Origin: Inonotus obliquus
Lineage: Eukaryota; Basidiomycota; Agaricomycetes; Hymenochaetales; Hymenochaetaceae
NCBI GenBank assembly: GCA_032164295.1
Contig: JAJHTX010000001.1
Location: forward strand, 2,976,001-3,040,000
Length of the DNA stretch: 64,000 nt
Direction: 5' to 3'
Shown: piece after piece, positions 50,822 through 62,466 of the stretch
Layout: each line of letters starts with the position of its first letter
How positions within the stretch are numbered: position 1 is the first letter of the stretch
Position numbers and translations under genes: made by a program
The notes under the pieces: model-generated
The model's database searches: none
What the model saw: only the letters and a program-made list of their open reading frames with translations
Told to the model about the DNA's origin: nothing

Positions 50822-52548
50822 GGTCGCGCGACTTTATACGATATCGATTCGGATATCTAATCGACCACCAATACAATCGCATGAAAGAATTCGAATCCGC
50901 AAACTGCTAGACTGCAAACTACCAGAATTTGCAGTCGATGTTCGGATTGTTAAGTGAGACGATTGTATATGTATATGTCGCCGGAACTGGAAACTAGTGT
51001 AGCACACCAGATAGGACGACACTCGGATATCAACGGGACATATAACATCTGACTAGGTAGTACTCCAGGGAGTGCTAGTTAGTGTAAGGATCAAGCGGCA
51101 AAACGAACCAAGGCTACAGACGGTAGACTAAAGACTACCGACAGCAGATGAGAAGTGAACTCCGGGACGGGCAAGGCGCCATCTCCGCTCCTAATCCTAG
51201 CTCCAACGACGAAGACAAAGACGAAGCAGTCCGTGTTCTGGAAGTATGTACTCTGGCTTCTTTGTGTTTTTGTGCGCCTGAACGCTTGTTAATATATCCT
51301 CGTACGTCCTTACAATAAAGGAGTCTGGAGTACTAATATTGATCATGAGTTGATAATTAGGTAACTGAAATGAGATGAGATGAAGTCATGTATGCATATG
51401 TCCGTTGAATACAAAAGCGAATATTAATGTATATGGGCGCTCCGTGCTACTAAGTATAAGTATGGACTTCTTACACAGTCGACGAGCAGCGTTTATATTA
51501 ACGGACACAAGACCTACTATCTATCATCGTTATTGTGTTCGAAGGCGAAGGAAGAATCAAAGGAGAAAGACTCGGAGCTCCTTGAAGTTCCTTCGAGGCA
51601 TCTCCTTCACCGGAGATCGAGGATCGAGGATCGGAAGATAAGCGAGTAAGGTAAGTAAAGTAGATAGGAGGTTAGATAACCAACAGCGTGTCAAGAAAGA
51701 AGCCGGTTATTGTTCTGGGCTATATACGATAGATGCAGTACACATATAGCTTTGCTTCTTTGACGGTGGTGGTGGAGTCAAGTACGGGAGAGCTACACAG
51801 AATCCAAACCGTACATACACTCACGTGTTGACGTCTTTCCGCTTTAGACGGACGCCTCGATCGTCCTGTTTTCTCTGTTGCCACCAATCACATAATCCTG
51901 TCACTTGTCTCGTTATGGGAAATAAACTTTCGTTGATCCACGCTTTATCAGCGGGCATCAAGATTTCATTTAGTTTAATGGGTATGTTTCCATATTCGAC
52001 GTTGGGCTGAGAACATATACTGTATATTTGATAACGATCTTGTTACATAGGGTACTCACAGCATGTCACACGCATATGAATCACACCGCCGGCACCGTGC
52101 ACGGTGACCATCCAGGTGGATCACACTTGCTACAAACCAACTAACACATAACGCTAATCCTTCCTTTGAAAAGATGTAAGGATGCAGATGGAAACTCCTC
52201 ACCCAACAAACGGGTGTAGATCTATCATCTTACAGCGCTTAATCCACTATCTACTATCTACTATCAAGCTCAACCTTTAATATGAAAAATCGAAGAAAGG
52301 GTGCATGGTCGATTTCGGGTCGGGTCGGCGGTGCGGTCAAGTGAAGTAAAATAAAGTACTTGGAGTCCACACAGACATACATGCGGGAACCCTTACCTGC
52401 CATTAGTACTGGGTTTGGGAACACGTGTTGATTAACTTCAATATCTTCAGTCCGGTCGTCGAATGGTTGGGTTAATACTGCTTGGGTGTTAGAAATCCCA
52501 AGACTGTTGGTACGTTGGTACTTGGGGTGAGAGAGTGCTGATCGGGTG

Positions 52549-52580
52549 GCGATAATACTCGGGATACTCGGGATACTCGC
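52549..52580. repeat. Short tandem repeat, unit GGGATACTC
   Basis: About three copies of a 9-bp unit in a row (ATACTCGGGATACTCGGGAT...). No function is apparent. Confidence 0.7.
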
Positions 52581-52971
52581 AGGAGAAAATGTTATCTGAC
52601 AGAGATCTCGGTAATATCCGATCTATCCCCGACTGCGACGACTCCAGATCCCCTTGACCTTGGTCCTCCGTCAAAAATTTGTCAATTTCTATCTGAGGAG
52701 AAGAAAGCTTGCATCAGCATCCACATGATCACAAGAGTAGAGTCTTTGCCTCTTGGACTTTGGACTATCCGACTCTCCGATATATCAGATAAAATACTCC
52801 TTTTTGAGTCAATATGTAACATCGATCCGATCAGATGAGTAGGTAGACGAAGGTGCTCGAAAAGTCAAGAGGAATCGTAAGGTCGTGGTTATTGAGTTTA
52901 CGCTGGAAGGGAGTTACATAATACCATATGCATATGCAAGAATGGATTATATAGGTCATGTTCTCTATGAT

Positions 52972-54043
52972 CTATAGTAGTCTAAGCTTCCCAGTCACTT
53001 TGTTCACGAGATCTACTGGGGCTAAAGAAAGTTGAAGTCGTCTTAGTATTCGACTATAGTAACGGCGAATAAAACACTCATACCGGGTCCAACACCAAGA
53101 ACTGTTATCGTCCCTTCCTTGTCTTTCGTCAACTCTCTGAATGAATACAACGCGTCAACTTCAATCCGGAAGCAAAAAAAAAGAACAACGAAAAGCTAGA
53201 TGGAAAGTGACATACTCATTACGAACTGCACGCGCGCACAGATTGAGACTCTTCGCTATAGCTTCGAATTCAAGAAGTTGTTCCTCTGAGGTACCTTTCA
53301 ATGCGATTTTAGCTTGTCTGTAGATGAACCATACCAGGGTATCAGTATGGATGATACTACTCAATGATGTCTTCATCGGATATATGTGAGTGGTTACTTA
53401 CCCTGTGATTTCCCAATGTCGGATGAGATGAGGGTTTCGGTGTTGGAGAGCCCTGTAGCATGCGATTGTCGCGTCTCTGTGTCATTCGAAAAGCTTGTAA
53501 GCATACCACTGGTTTATCAAGAAAAGGTATTGACTCACGAGCATCTAGAAAGCACGTAGGGATAACAATTAGCGAACGATCCCGAGTATAGAAAGTCGGA
53601 AATAACATACTGTCCAGCCATATCTCCAGGACTCATATGCAGGTCCGTTCGAACTACAAGAACCTATAGTCGAGAATGAAAACCAGACTGCATAAAAGAA
53701 TAAATCATGTATAAATGCGTACAAGTTTACAAGGCTCCCAAACTTTTGGCACAACGGCAGCAAGGTCTCCATCCGCCTCTTCCTCAAGTCCAAGCTCCGA
53801 AACAGCACAAGCGTCTTCCTCCTCCTCCTCCTCTTCTTTCAAAGTTGCAGCATCTTCAAGAACTGCTTGCTGTATCTCTGGTTCGGGAGGAGGTGGCAAG
53901 TCTATAATTGGAGGTGGTTGGGAGCGCGAGAGACGTAGAGTGTGTGATGAACCGAGTTTAAAGCCTGCGGCGAGGGATGTAAGAACGAGGAGGATCTGAG
54001 TCGCGGTTGTGGCTGTTTCGATGAAAGTTAGTTTTGATTTCAT
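52972..54043 (-). CDS. Diverged peptidyl-tRNA hydrolase 2 paralogue
   Basis: Exons 54043-53723, 53663-53611, 53544-53539, 53476-53402, 53317-53223, 53158-53084 and 53021-52972 give 224 aa. As in PTH2 at 24.4 kb, it has an N-terminal hydrophobic helix (TQILLVLTSLAAGF), an acidic linker (a run of Glu), then the PTH2 fold: VLVVRTDLHMSPGDMAGQCSD, ATIACY, QAKIALKGTSEEQL, SLNLCARAV, TVLGVGP and VNKVTGKLRLL. The 53-nt second exon, the 6-nt third exon and the 50-nt last exon match the first gene in length and position. The lysine of GKIAAQ is Asp here, the His of CSHA is Asp, and DAGRTQIA is replaced by an unrelated stretch. It is probably not a normal hydrolase. Confidence 0.87.
53539..53544 (-). 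other. 6-nt microexon (ATGCTC), second PTH2 gene
   Basis: Same six bases, same phase and same GTGAGT donor as 24931-24936. It gives Q-C-S across its joins. Confidence 0.88.
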
Positions 54044-54303
54044 TGTCGGTACAATATGGTAACGGACGAACTGTACGTTGAAAATGAGGTCGAGTCCGGT
54101 GTTGTCATTTTGAAAGCAGACTTTGCGTGTACTTCATGGAATTCTGAGTTTGTGACGAACCGAACTTGTGAAATGTGAATGACCGCGTCGATCATGTGTG
54201 ATCGGCAAGTGCCGCTCAAGTAAAGATTTTTCGTGCATTCAGATTTCAGACAACGCTTCTTTCGTCGTGCTCGAGACCTACCTTGGAGCAGAAAAACTAA
54301 AAA
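54044..54303. promoter_or_regulatory. Divergent promoter interval
   Basis: 260 bp between the starts of the diverged PTH2 and HAS1. No defined site is named. Confidence 0.4.
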
Positions 54304-56271
54304 ATGACGGCAGTAGCGAGCGCAAGCGCTCCTGGCGCCGGTCCTGGGGCGACGAAACAGGAGCGCCAACCATTCTCGACTCTCGAACTCTCAGAACCTA
54401 CAGCGAAAGCGATAAAAGAGATGGGATTTGAAACTATGACACCTGTTCAGGCTAAAGCGATTCCGCCTTTACTTGCGGGAAAGGATGTCCTTGGTGCCGC
54501 GAGGACGGGTTCTGGGAAGACACTTGCTTTTTTGGTTCCTGCTGTTGAGTTACTACATCGATTGAAGTTCAAGCCTAGGAACGGTACGTCTCGCATCGAT
54601 GAATATACTATACTTGGCTGAACGGTATTTTGATGCGTTCCGCGTTGCTTGTGTTATTAGGAACGGGCATCGTCATTCTATCACCAACACGAGAATTAGC
54701 ACTTCAGATATTCGGAGTTGCTAAAGAGTTAATGGCATATCACTCTCAGACGTTCGGTATTGTCATGGGTGGCGCGAACCGGAAAGCGGAAGTGGAGAAG
54801 TTGGTGAAAGGTGTTAATATGCTGGTTGCGACGCCTGGCCGACTTCTAGATCATCTTGAGGTAGGTCTTGATGTCGTTCACTTGGGTTGAATACCTCGTG
54901 TGTGTACTGATCTTTAAAGTATAGAACACCAAGGGTTTCGTCTTCAGAAACCTTAGAGCACTCGTCATCGACGAGGCAGATCGAATACTTGAAGTTGGTT
55001 TTGAGGAGGAAATGAAGAAAATAATCGCCATCCTGCCTAATGGTGTGTCATTTCTTCTTATCCATAATGGTAGTTATCTTAAGGATACGTTCAGAGAACC
55101 GACAATCAATGCTTTTCTCCGCAACGCAAACAACAAAGGTGCAGGACCTTGCGCGTATATCTCTTCGTCCCGGACCACTACATGTCGACGTTGACAAAGA
55201 AGAGGAGACTAGCACAGTCTCAACTCTTACTCAGGGCTACGTTGTTTGCCCTTCCGACCGCCGATTCTTATTGCTATTCACTTTCCTAAGGAAGAACCTC
55301 AAGAAAAAGGTTATCGTATTCTTCTCGAGCTGCAACTCTGTCAAATACCATGCCGAGTTGTTGAATTATATCGACGTACCAGTTTTGGATCTTCACGTAC
55401 GTATCAGACTTTTATTGAATTTATTTCTCCATGATGCTAATTTATGGGTTTACTCCTACAGGGAAAGCAAAAGCAACAAAAACGAACGAACACGTTCTTC
55501 GAATTCTGCAACGCAGAGTCTGGTATCTTACTTTGTACGGACGTAGGCGCGCGAGGTCTTGACATCCCAAAGGTCGACTGGATCATCCAATACGACCCTC
55601 CGGACGATCCTCGTGATTATATTCATCGAGTCGGTCGAACTGCGAGAGCAGGCAAAGCCGGGAAGAGTTTGTTATTCCTATTGGAGAGCGAACTTGGCTT
55701 CCTTCGGTTCTTGAAAGAGGCGAAAGTACCTTTGAACGAGTACACGTTCCCCATAGAGCGCATTGCGAATGTTCAGAGTCAGGTACGTCCGTACACTGCT
55801 CTCACTGTTTTGTTTTTTTCCTGATGTTGTTGACTTTTGTACTTTCAGCTCGAGAAACTCTTACAGAAGAACTACTTCCTTCATCAGTCTGCAAAAGACG
55901 GATATCGGTCATACCTTCAAGCATACGCATCTCACTCGCATAAGAAAATATTTGATGTCAATGCTCTTGACCTCGTGAAAGTCGGTAGAGCTTTCGGCTT
56001 CTCTGTTCCTCCACGAGTGAATATTACCGTTGGTGGTGGAAAGAGTGGGAATAAGTCAGGGAATAAACGAAAACGAGGGATAGATGGTGAACAAGAGGAC
56101 GATGAGGATGAATGGGAGGACGAGGAAGGTGAAGAGGATGTGAAATATAAGCCTCGAGGAGATATGAGGCAAGGGAAAGCACGAAGGATGGAGACACTAG
56201 GTAGGAAGAAAGTTCAGAAGGAGGTATTCAAGAGGGGTCGGGAGAGGAAGACAGGGAATTGGAGTCGATAG
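54304..56271 (+). CDS. HAS1: ATP-dependent RNA helicase HAS1 (DDX18)
   Basis: Nucleolar DEAD-box helicase needed for ribosomal subunit assembly. Exons 54304-54583, 54661-54860, 54925-55042, 55095-55396, 55462-55782 and 55849-56271 give 547 aa. Motifs: F-S-T-L upstream aromatic, Q motif [10 protein letters not shown], Walker [10 protein letters not shown], Ia SPTRELA, GG, TPGR, DEAD, SAT, then [21 protein letters not shown] and [13 protein letters not shown]1-specific parts are [12 protein letters not shown], the region after motif VI ([23 protein letters not shown]) and FDVNALDL...AFGFSVPP. The C-terminus is acidic, then strongly basic. The N-terminal extension is shorter than in yeast. Confidence 0.95.
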
Positions 56272-56489
56272 TAATTACTACTCCTTCGTCTTTGCTCGAC
56301 GCTTTCTGTGATGTTTTTGTCTTCACTTTCACGATCACATTAGCTTGACGAAGTTTCGATTGATTACGCAATGCGGAATGTATTCTTGAACAACTATATA
56401 GCACTTACCTAATCACACAAATTCCCTTGCTCATTCGCAAGTCCACTCACTAAAACACCTACCCCCTCTGTAAAGGTGAAGAACTCATC

Positions 56490-57437
56490 ATGAGGTACGT
56501 ATTCCAATCGCATCTCCTCCTCCTCATACCCCTCAAATACTAAAGAAACCAAATGCTCGAATAGCGGAAGCAAGCTCTCAGTGGCAAGCGTGCGGGGTTC
56601 CGTCAAAGAAATGCTCGGCGAGGCAACTGGCGAGAATAAACGCAATTTCGTCGAGACGATCGAGCTTCAGATCGGGTTGAAGAACTATGACCCACAGCGA
56701 GACAAACGTTTTTCTGGAACTGTCAAACTTCCTAACCTCCCTCGTCCTCGCATGTCGATTTGCTTGCTTGGTGATCAGAATGATATCGACCGTGCAAAGT
56801 TGATTGGGCTTGATTATATGTCGGTGGATGATTTGAAGAAGTACGTTTTTCTCTCTTTTTTTGATGATATGATGATTTTTGTTGATTGGTTTTGGTTTTG
56901 GTTGCTAGGCTCAACAAGAACAAGAAGCTTGTTAAGAAGCTTGCGAAGAAACATGATGCTTTCCTAGCTTCGGAAGCACTCATCAAGCAGATTCCTCGTC
57001 TCCTCGGTCCAGGTCTTTCGAAAGGTACGTCCGAACATCAAACAACACATCGTTCATTCACTCGATATCGTTGATACTGATTTTTCGATTAGCCGGAAAG
57101 TTCCCAACTCCCGTCTCACACAGCGAAGATCTCGCCAACAAAGTCAGCGAAGTCCGTTCAACAATCAAATTCCAACTCAAGAAAGTTCTATGCTTGGGTG
57201 TTGCAGTCGGACACGTCGATATGACAGAGGACCAGGTCCTCGCTAACGTCATGCTTGGTACGTCAACTCATTCACTCTTCCGGTCTATCCTATTTATCTA
57301 CTTTTTATTTTATTTCTCCCCTCCCCCCTATCCGTATAGCTATCAACTTCCTCGTCTCACTACTCAAGAAGAACTGGCAAAACGTTGGTTCGCTACACGT
57401 CAAGACGACGATGGGTAAACCGAGTCGTCTCTACTAG
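56490..57437 (+). CDS. 60S ribosomal protein L10a (uL1)
   Basis: Large-subunit L1-stalk protein. Exons 56490-56494, 56571-56840, 56909-57024, 57093-57257 and 57340-57437 sum to 654 nt, 217 aa, exactly the usual length. The first coding exon is only ATGAG; with acceptor GCGGAAG it reads [17 protein letters not shown], close to the yeast start. Then [83 protein letters not shown] and [20 protein letters not shown]. It ends GKPSRLY. The second intron (56841-56908) is T/G-rich with a plain TAG acceptor. Confidence 0.95.
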
Positions 57438-58742
57438 ACACGAGCTCGCCATTTCTACTACCTATATGCATATGGTGTTACGGCTATGTTTATGGTAGGT
57501 ATGGTTATGGTTATGGCGAATTGCGAGGGCGAGTGTGTCTAGTGAGGGGGAAGGGGGGAGAGGAAGAGGGAGAGGGAGAAAAGGAAACGGAAGAAACTTC
57601 TTCATGACGTGCAAAAAAAGCAACTTCGCATCATGCATCATATAACACAAGACGAAACGAAACGAAACGAAACGAAAAACACAAATCCACTTCCGTTCTA
57701 TAACGCACAACATGAAGCCCCGCACGCTTATACCAACGACTTCACTAACATAACAAGCAAAAAGAAAAAAATAGAGGGGAAGAAGTCGATTGGGAGCTGA
57801 GAGCGAACGTGGATTTGTTTCTGTTTCTGTTTTTGTTTTTTTAGGTAGTCTGAAGTTGCATATGCAGATGCACATGTACGTTGTGATTTATTTTGTCTGT
57901 TCTGTCCTTTTCTTTATCTCTTTCTCTTTTTCTTTTTCTTCCGGAATACAAAATTTTATGCGTAAATGAGTAGTAGATTCCGAGAGATGTGCATGCGCAA
58001 GGCATACTTATCCGGCCCTGAACCATCTTCTCTCTCATCAGAGGAGGCTCCCCCTCACAACTTCCTTCTTTTCAACAAACACGAATAACCCCTCCCACCT
58101 AAGCGTATCCCACCCACCCCACTCATCCACAATACGCACAGGTACCAACGGGAAGGGGTTACTTTCCTCCTCGTTTAGAGTCACCAGATTTTTTTTTGAC
58201 TCAAGGAACGAACAAAAGGAGGTGGTTTGACGTGTAAAAATAATTCTCAAAAAAACCGATTTCGAGTGGAGAGTCGTGCGCACCTTTCTCGTTTCTCATT
58301 GAGGACGAGGATGGAAGCGTGCGTTCTGGACGAATCGGACAGATAAAAAAAAAGTGATTGTTTTTTGGCACTTTGGATCATTGCACGGGAGATGGGTTCA
58401 TTATCACCCGTATGTATGTATTTACACCATATGAAGTGAGTTGGATAATTTGATAGACAAATCGGGAACTTTCTTATAAACCAGGAGAACGGAAAGAGGA
58501 CGGGGAACAAACCAACAATACATGATAAAACTATGATTGTTGGCTCTAGAATCGCAACCACACCAAGCCCAGTATGCTTCAAAAAAAAAAGACTTTTCGC
58601 CTAATGCGCGGACGAATGAACAAAAAGAGAATACGAGAACACGAAAATGAAATTATAGACTGAGATAAGTTTAAGTAGAAGTATCATACGAGACTAGTCG
58701 GATTCTAAGTACTCAAGTAATCATATCTGAAAAGCTGGCGTG
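57438..58742. other. Convergent intergenic region
   Basis: 1.3 kb of 3' flanks with many low-complexity tracts (A/G 57545-57595, T-rich 57820-57945). No gene was recognised. Confidence 0.5.
57653..57677. repeat. Pentanucleotide repeat (CGAAA)5
   Basis: Five perfect units in the 3' flank of RPL10A. Confidence 0.85.
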
Positions 58743-61151
58743 TCAAGTATTCGCTGGAGGAGTCGCCTGATACCCGGATAGATAATTCTGAGCGCTCATA
58801 GAGACGGGGGTCACCCCGCCAGATGGTCGGAGGTGAGGCGGCATCGTGTACGAACCAGCAGCTCCTGGCGTAGGTGTACCAGGCAGTGTCATCGGCGTGG
58901 CCGGCCATCCATTCGTTTGTGGTTTCGCAACCGTATTCGCTACGGCTCTCGCAGGCGTCGCCGCGGTCGTAGCCGCCAACGCCGAACTGTACGGCAAATA
59001 AGTCGAGTTACTCAACGTGCTCGGGGCGGCGAGCCCAGTTGTCGGTTGTGGCGTCCCTTTTCGTGAACCCGGTGTGGGCGTACCAACGTTGCTCCCCGCC
59101 GCTTGTCCAGCTAGCCACGAACCATATGTATATTGACTCGAACTACCGTACTGTGACTGATAGGACGCTTGTACCTTCTGCGCTTGTGGTGTCTGCTGAT
59201 AGGCATTCGCATAATAGGTTTGGTTTTGTGTCGGACCGGTACGATAGTGTTGCGAGAAGGCCGCATAAGTGTAATTTGTAGAATAAGATGGCGCTGGCGT
59301 CTGCGCTGCGGAGGTAGAAGACGGCGCAGCTTGAGCTGTCGTTGAAGGCAATGATTCCATCGACCCCTTTAGTCGGATTGTCGTGTCATCCCGAACAGCG
59401 AGGCCTCGCGATTCAGATAAGGTACCATACCAGCCTTGCGAAGGCCCCGAAGGGAGAGTTTGCTGAAGAACCCGTAACACGGACTCCGGAGGAACAATGG
59501 CGGATGCGATTCCGTTCGGATTTCTCGGCCTCAAAGAAGCAAGCAGCGTCAACGAGTCCATTATATTTTGGGCTACGGTCGCTAATCAGTTCTTCGATTC
59601 AGTGCAAGACGTCTCATCAACTCACCGAGATTCCATTCTTCCGATCCAACCTCAACGTCTTTAGATCCGCCGCTCTCACCGCGAAGGCGCTCCTTCTGCA
59701 GCTCTTGCAATCGCACCAATGCCCGTGCATTATGAAGCAGTAGCTCGCTAACATTCTCTTCACATCCCAGCTTATCTATCACCTTCTCCAAAGTATCGGA
59801 TTCCTCAGGCGCAAACAACTTCTCCAGAAGCGATCTCCGCTTCTCCGCTTCTTCCCATGAATTATTGCCCTCCACCTCAGAAGAATCAACTTCGACGACC
59901 CCGTCCACCTCCATACATTCCGCGGCCTGGCCCGCAAGCTTGGTACGTAGTCGCTCGCCCAAAATCCGCGCCTTTTCTCGCGCCTTCCCCTTTTCATGAC
60001 GGCGCCATAGAACATTGCTCACCCCCATTCGACCAACATCCGCACCGTCATTGTCGAAAGCAGGTGCGAAGCTAGCATACGGCCCGTAGTCCAGAAAAGA
60101 ACCACAGCTTACATGTCGTGCGGTCGGCGCCTTGTACCTCGTTTGAATCTTCTTCTCGGCATGGAGCTCCCCAAGGGTGGGTATCGGCTTAGAGGATGAC
60201 GCCGACGGCAGAATAGCAACAAGCTCAGCATAACCAGTACCAAGCTGCGAAAGCGACTTTGTATCAGAGCCGACGAGGTCCGAATCTAACGACGTCCAGA
60301 GGTCTCCGGTTGGAAGTCTCTGAACAAGAGCGTACTTCCTCCGCGCACCCCTAGTATCTTTCTTCTCTTCTTCCCCCGCAGCCCTTGCCGGCAAAATTTG
60401 CTCCGGTTTCAGCGAGAGACCGTCAATGCTTCGTCGGGAAGCTTGCTCGATTAACGAAAGCGCCAGTTGGCAGAATCGTAGTTGTTGAGCAGCGGGTGAT
60501 GATATTCGCGCCCGTGGATGGGAGGAGATGGGGTACAGTTGTCTGATGGCAGACTGTGGAACAAGTTAGAACATATTATGACATGGGAGGATGTATGCAC
60601 GTACTCGAAACACCCCAAGCGGATAATTCTTCGATTCCTTCAGTAATGTACGTAGCGAGTATGAATCCGCGGCCGTTTTTGAGCTTGATGGGGAAGAAGA
60701 TGGATTGGGCAACGCAGCATCATCCAAAGGAAAGACCCTGTCCAACAGGCCTTGCGTATCAGTCCTATAGGATGTATAAGTGGCTCAGAACATGATAAGG
60801 TGTTTATGTGGAGCCGACGCACATTTCTAATATCTCCAATATTTTCTGGGCGTCTTCATCTGTCATTGGCAAGTCACCCGCGAGGGGTAGATACCCAGAT
60901 TCCTCCGGTTGTACATCTTCTGTCCTTTCGTCGAGAGAAGTTTCTTCTTTGGTTACTGTTGCTGTTTTCGACAGCTTTGCAGAAGGGAGGTCGTCGGAGT
61001 CTGTACCAACGGTGCGCTTGCGTTTCTTGTTTGCCCCCTTGGCTGGTTTTGTGATAGACGGCGTTGGGGGTGGAGGTGTGCCACTTGTGTCCTGGTTCTC
61101 ATCCTCGTGCTTTTCTGTGTGGTTTATTGTTGATCGAGTAGCGCGTGCCAT
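58743..61151 (-). CDS. Probable Rsc58-like chromatin-remodelling subunit
   Basis: The start MARATRSTINH at 61151 is followed by a Lys/Pro/Thr-rich N-terminus, a degenerate bromodomain-like helical region (MTDEDAQKILEILE, SLRTLLKESKNYPLGVFESAIRQLYP, QQLRFCQLALSLIEQAS), and a second conserved block at 59600-60400 (LVQRLPTGDLWTSL, GYAELVAILPS, FLDYGPYASFAPAFD, VSNVLWRRHEKGKA, a coiled coil LLHNARALVRLQELQKERLR). A disordered end rich in Tyr, Gln, Thr, Ser and Pro closes at 58743. The WNLGE-to-LRPRNP junctions around 59560-59640 are only approximate. The layout fits the fungal RSC subunit Rsc58; this is a motif-memory call, and a general nuclear coiled-coil protein is the alternative. Confidence 0.6.
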
Positions 61152-61697
61152 GAAGGATGTGGTGAGGAGCAGAAAGCGAGGGATAGAGCAAGGACGGGGT
61201 ATGAGCTCTTTATGGAAGAGGTGGTGTTGTGAAAGCCCCTGCTGCTGCTGCTGCTGCTGTTGGTATCACAAACTGTGTGCTGTGAGTCGCGGCTAAAATG
61301 AGATAAAAAAGAAAGGAGATGGATGGGAAGTATGAGTTGAGAGAAAAGCTTGATGGATTATGAGGCGCGTCTGGCTGTAATGGCAGTCGCGTCGCGGTGC
61401 GCGTCGTGGACGAGAGTGAATCATAATATTCGGTTGGTCCACAGGGCTCTTCATGCGACGTGACAAGCTGTGACTCATTGTGTCACACTCACTTTAACCC
61501 CTTTTTATTAATCCATTAGTCTAACGGCTGCATTAATATCAATAATAACAAGTACTGTCAAGTGAGACCCAACTAACTTGACGAATATTGAACGAATATG
61601 AAGAAGTAGTTTCCAAACGTTCATGAATTGTTGTCTGGCTTATTCTGTCTGTCGATCCAGTCCAAGCAGAGAGGATCCTCTTCTCTCAGCGTCTACC
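61152..61697. promoter_or_regulatory. Divergent promoter region
   Basis: 546 bp between the starts of the Rsc58-like gene (-) and mL43 (+), with a CTG repeat near the left gene. No factor site was assigned. Confidence 0.35.
61239..61259. repeat. (CTG)7 repeat in a 5' leader
   Basis: Seven perfect CTG units about 90 bp upstream of the Rsc58-like ATG; on the transcribed strand this is CAG. It is outside the coding region in the model used here. Confidence 0.85.
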
Positions 61698-62198
61698 ATG
61701 CCCCGTCTCCCGCCAGCAACCCCAATCATCAACAGACGCACATTACAAACGAGACCTTCAAACGGCCACGCAGCCTTCATCCCAAGCATCCGAAAACTCG
61801 TATTCGAATACTGCGACGTCTGGCCGTCATCCACAAACTTGAGAACTTTCATCTTCAATCACACAGAGCAACTCGCCCGCGAAAACCCTCATGTCGAGTT
61901 CGTAGTAAAACAACGTCCTTCAAGGGAGCCTATAATCAGAGGCTTTTACCGTATGTCATTCCGCTTTCTCTTTGTTTATGGTGATTCTTGTCTGATGTTT
62001 GTTGTAGTGAACAATCGAGACAAAGTCATCAGCCTCAAAGGATTCGAGGTCACTCAGATACAGCAAAAGGTCCAACTCCTCCTCGACTCTTCCGGCGCCA
62101 AGATCGTACCATTGAAACGAAAGACGGTCGTCAGCACGACAGAGGCAGCTAGGGGTATTTGGAGCGGGTTACACGTCCCGGAAACGTACAAAATATAG
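61698..62198 (+). CDS. Mitochondrial ribosomal protein mL43 (MRPL51-type)
   Basis: Large-subunit mitoribosomal protein with a thioredoxin-like fold. Exons 61698-61950 and 62008-62198 give 147 aa. Motifs: IRKLVFEYCDVWPSSTNLRTFI, ARENPHVEFVVKQRPSREPIIRGFYLNNRDKVISLKG, then helices IQQKVQLLLDSSG and the end GIWSGLHVPE. The start MPRLPPATP is not strongly presequence-like. The intron is 57 nt without a stop, so retention would keep the frame and add 19 mostly hydrophobic residues; conserved FY-L-N-N-R supports splicing. Confidence 0.9.
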   Translation: MPRLPPATPIINRRTLQTRPSNGHAAFIPSIRKLVFEYCDVWPSSTNLRTFIFNHTEQLARENPHVEFVVKQRPSREPIIRGFYRMSFRFLFVYGDSCLMFVVVNNRDKVISLKGFEVTQIQQKVQLLLDSSGAKIVPLKRKTVVSTTEAARGIWSGLHVPETYKI

Positions 62199-62466
62199 TA
62201 TAGCCAACCTTCAACTAGCGGAGCACATCTTCCATGTCGTTCGCACCTCACCTCATAAGTACCGTCTTTGCGGCAATTCCGCTAGACAAAACTTGTTCGA
62301 CGGACAATCACACGATTCGGGATAACCCAAGCTCAAATTTAGATAGGTGTGGCGAGGGTACACGAAACAGACCTACGATCTCTAATACTAATAGATACTG
62401 AAGGCGTAAAATCAGTTTGCATCATTTGCGTGAGCAATGATAATCCGACCAAGGAAGGATGCGGAT

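Larger units (their letters stand above)
48306..52971. other. Long gene-free interval (4.7 kb)
   Basis: No credible protein or RNA gene on either strand, although the rest of the window has a gene about every 2 kb. The first 500 bp are likely Ras leader and promoter. The interval contains scattered simple repeats (separate entries) and many short T/C- or A/G-biased tracts. It could hold distant regulatory DNA, a non-coding transcript, or relics of lost genes; nothing here decides. Confidence 0.45.

Noticed and set aside
56409..56645. 78-codon minus-strand ORF that looks protein-like ([15 protein letters not shown])
   Set aside because: It overlaps the RPL10A start, its first intron and the beginning of exon 2, which are fixed by family length and motifs.
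61951..62007. Uninterrupted reading of mL43
   Set aside because: Conserved residues on both sides join directly only when the 57 nt are removed.
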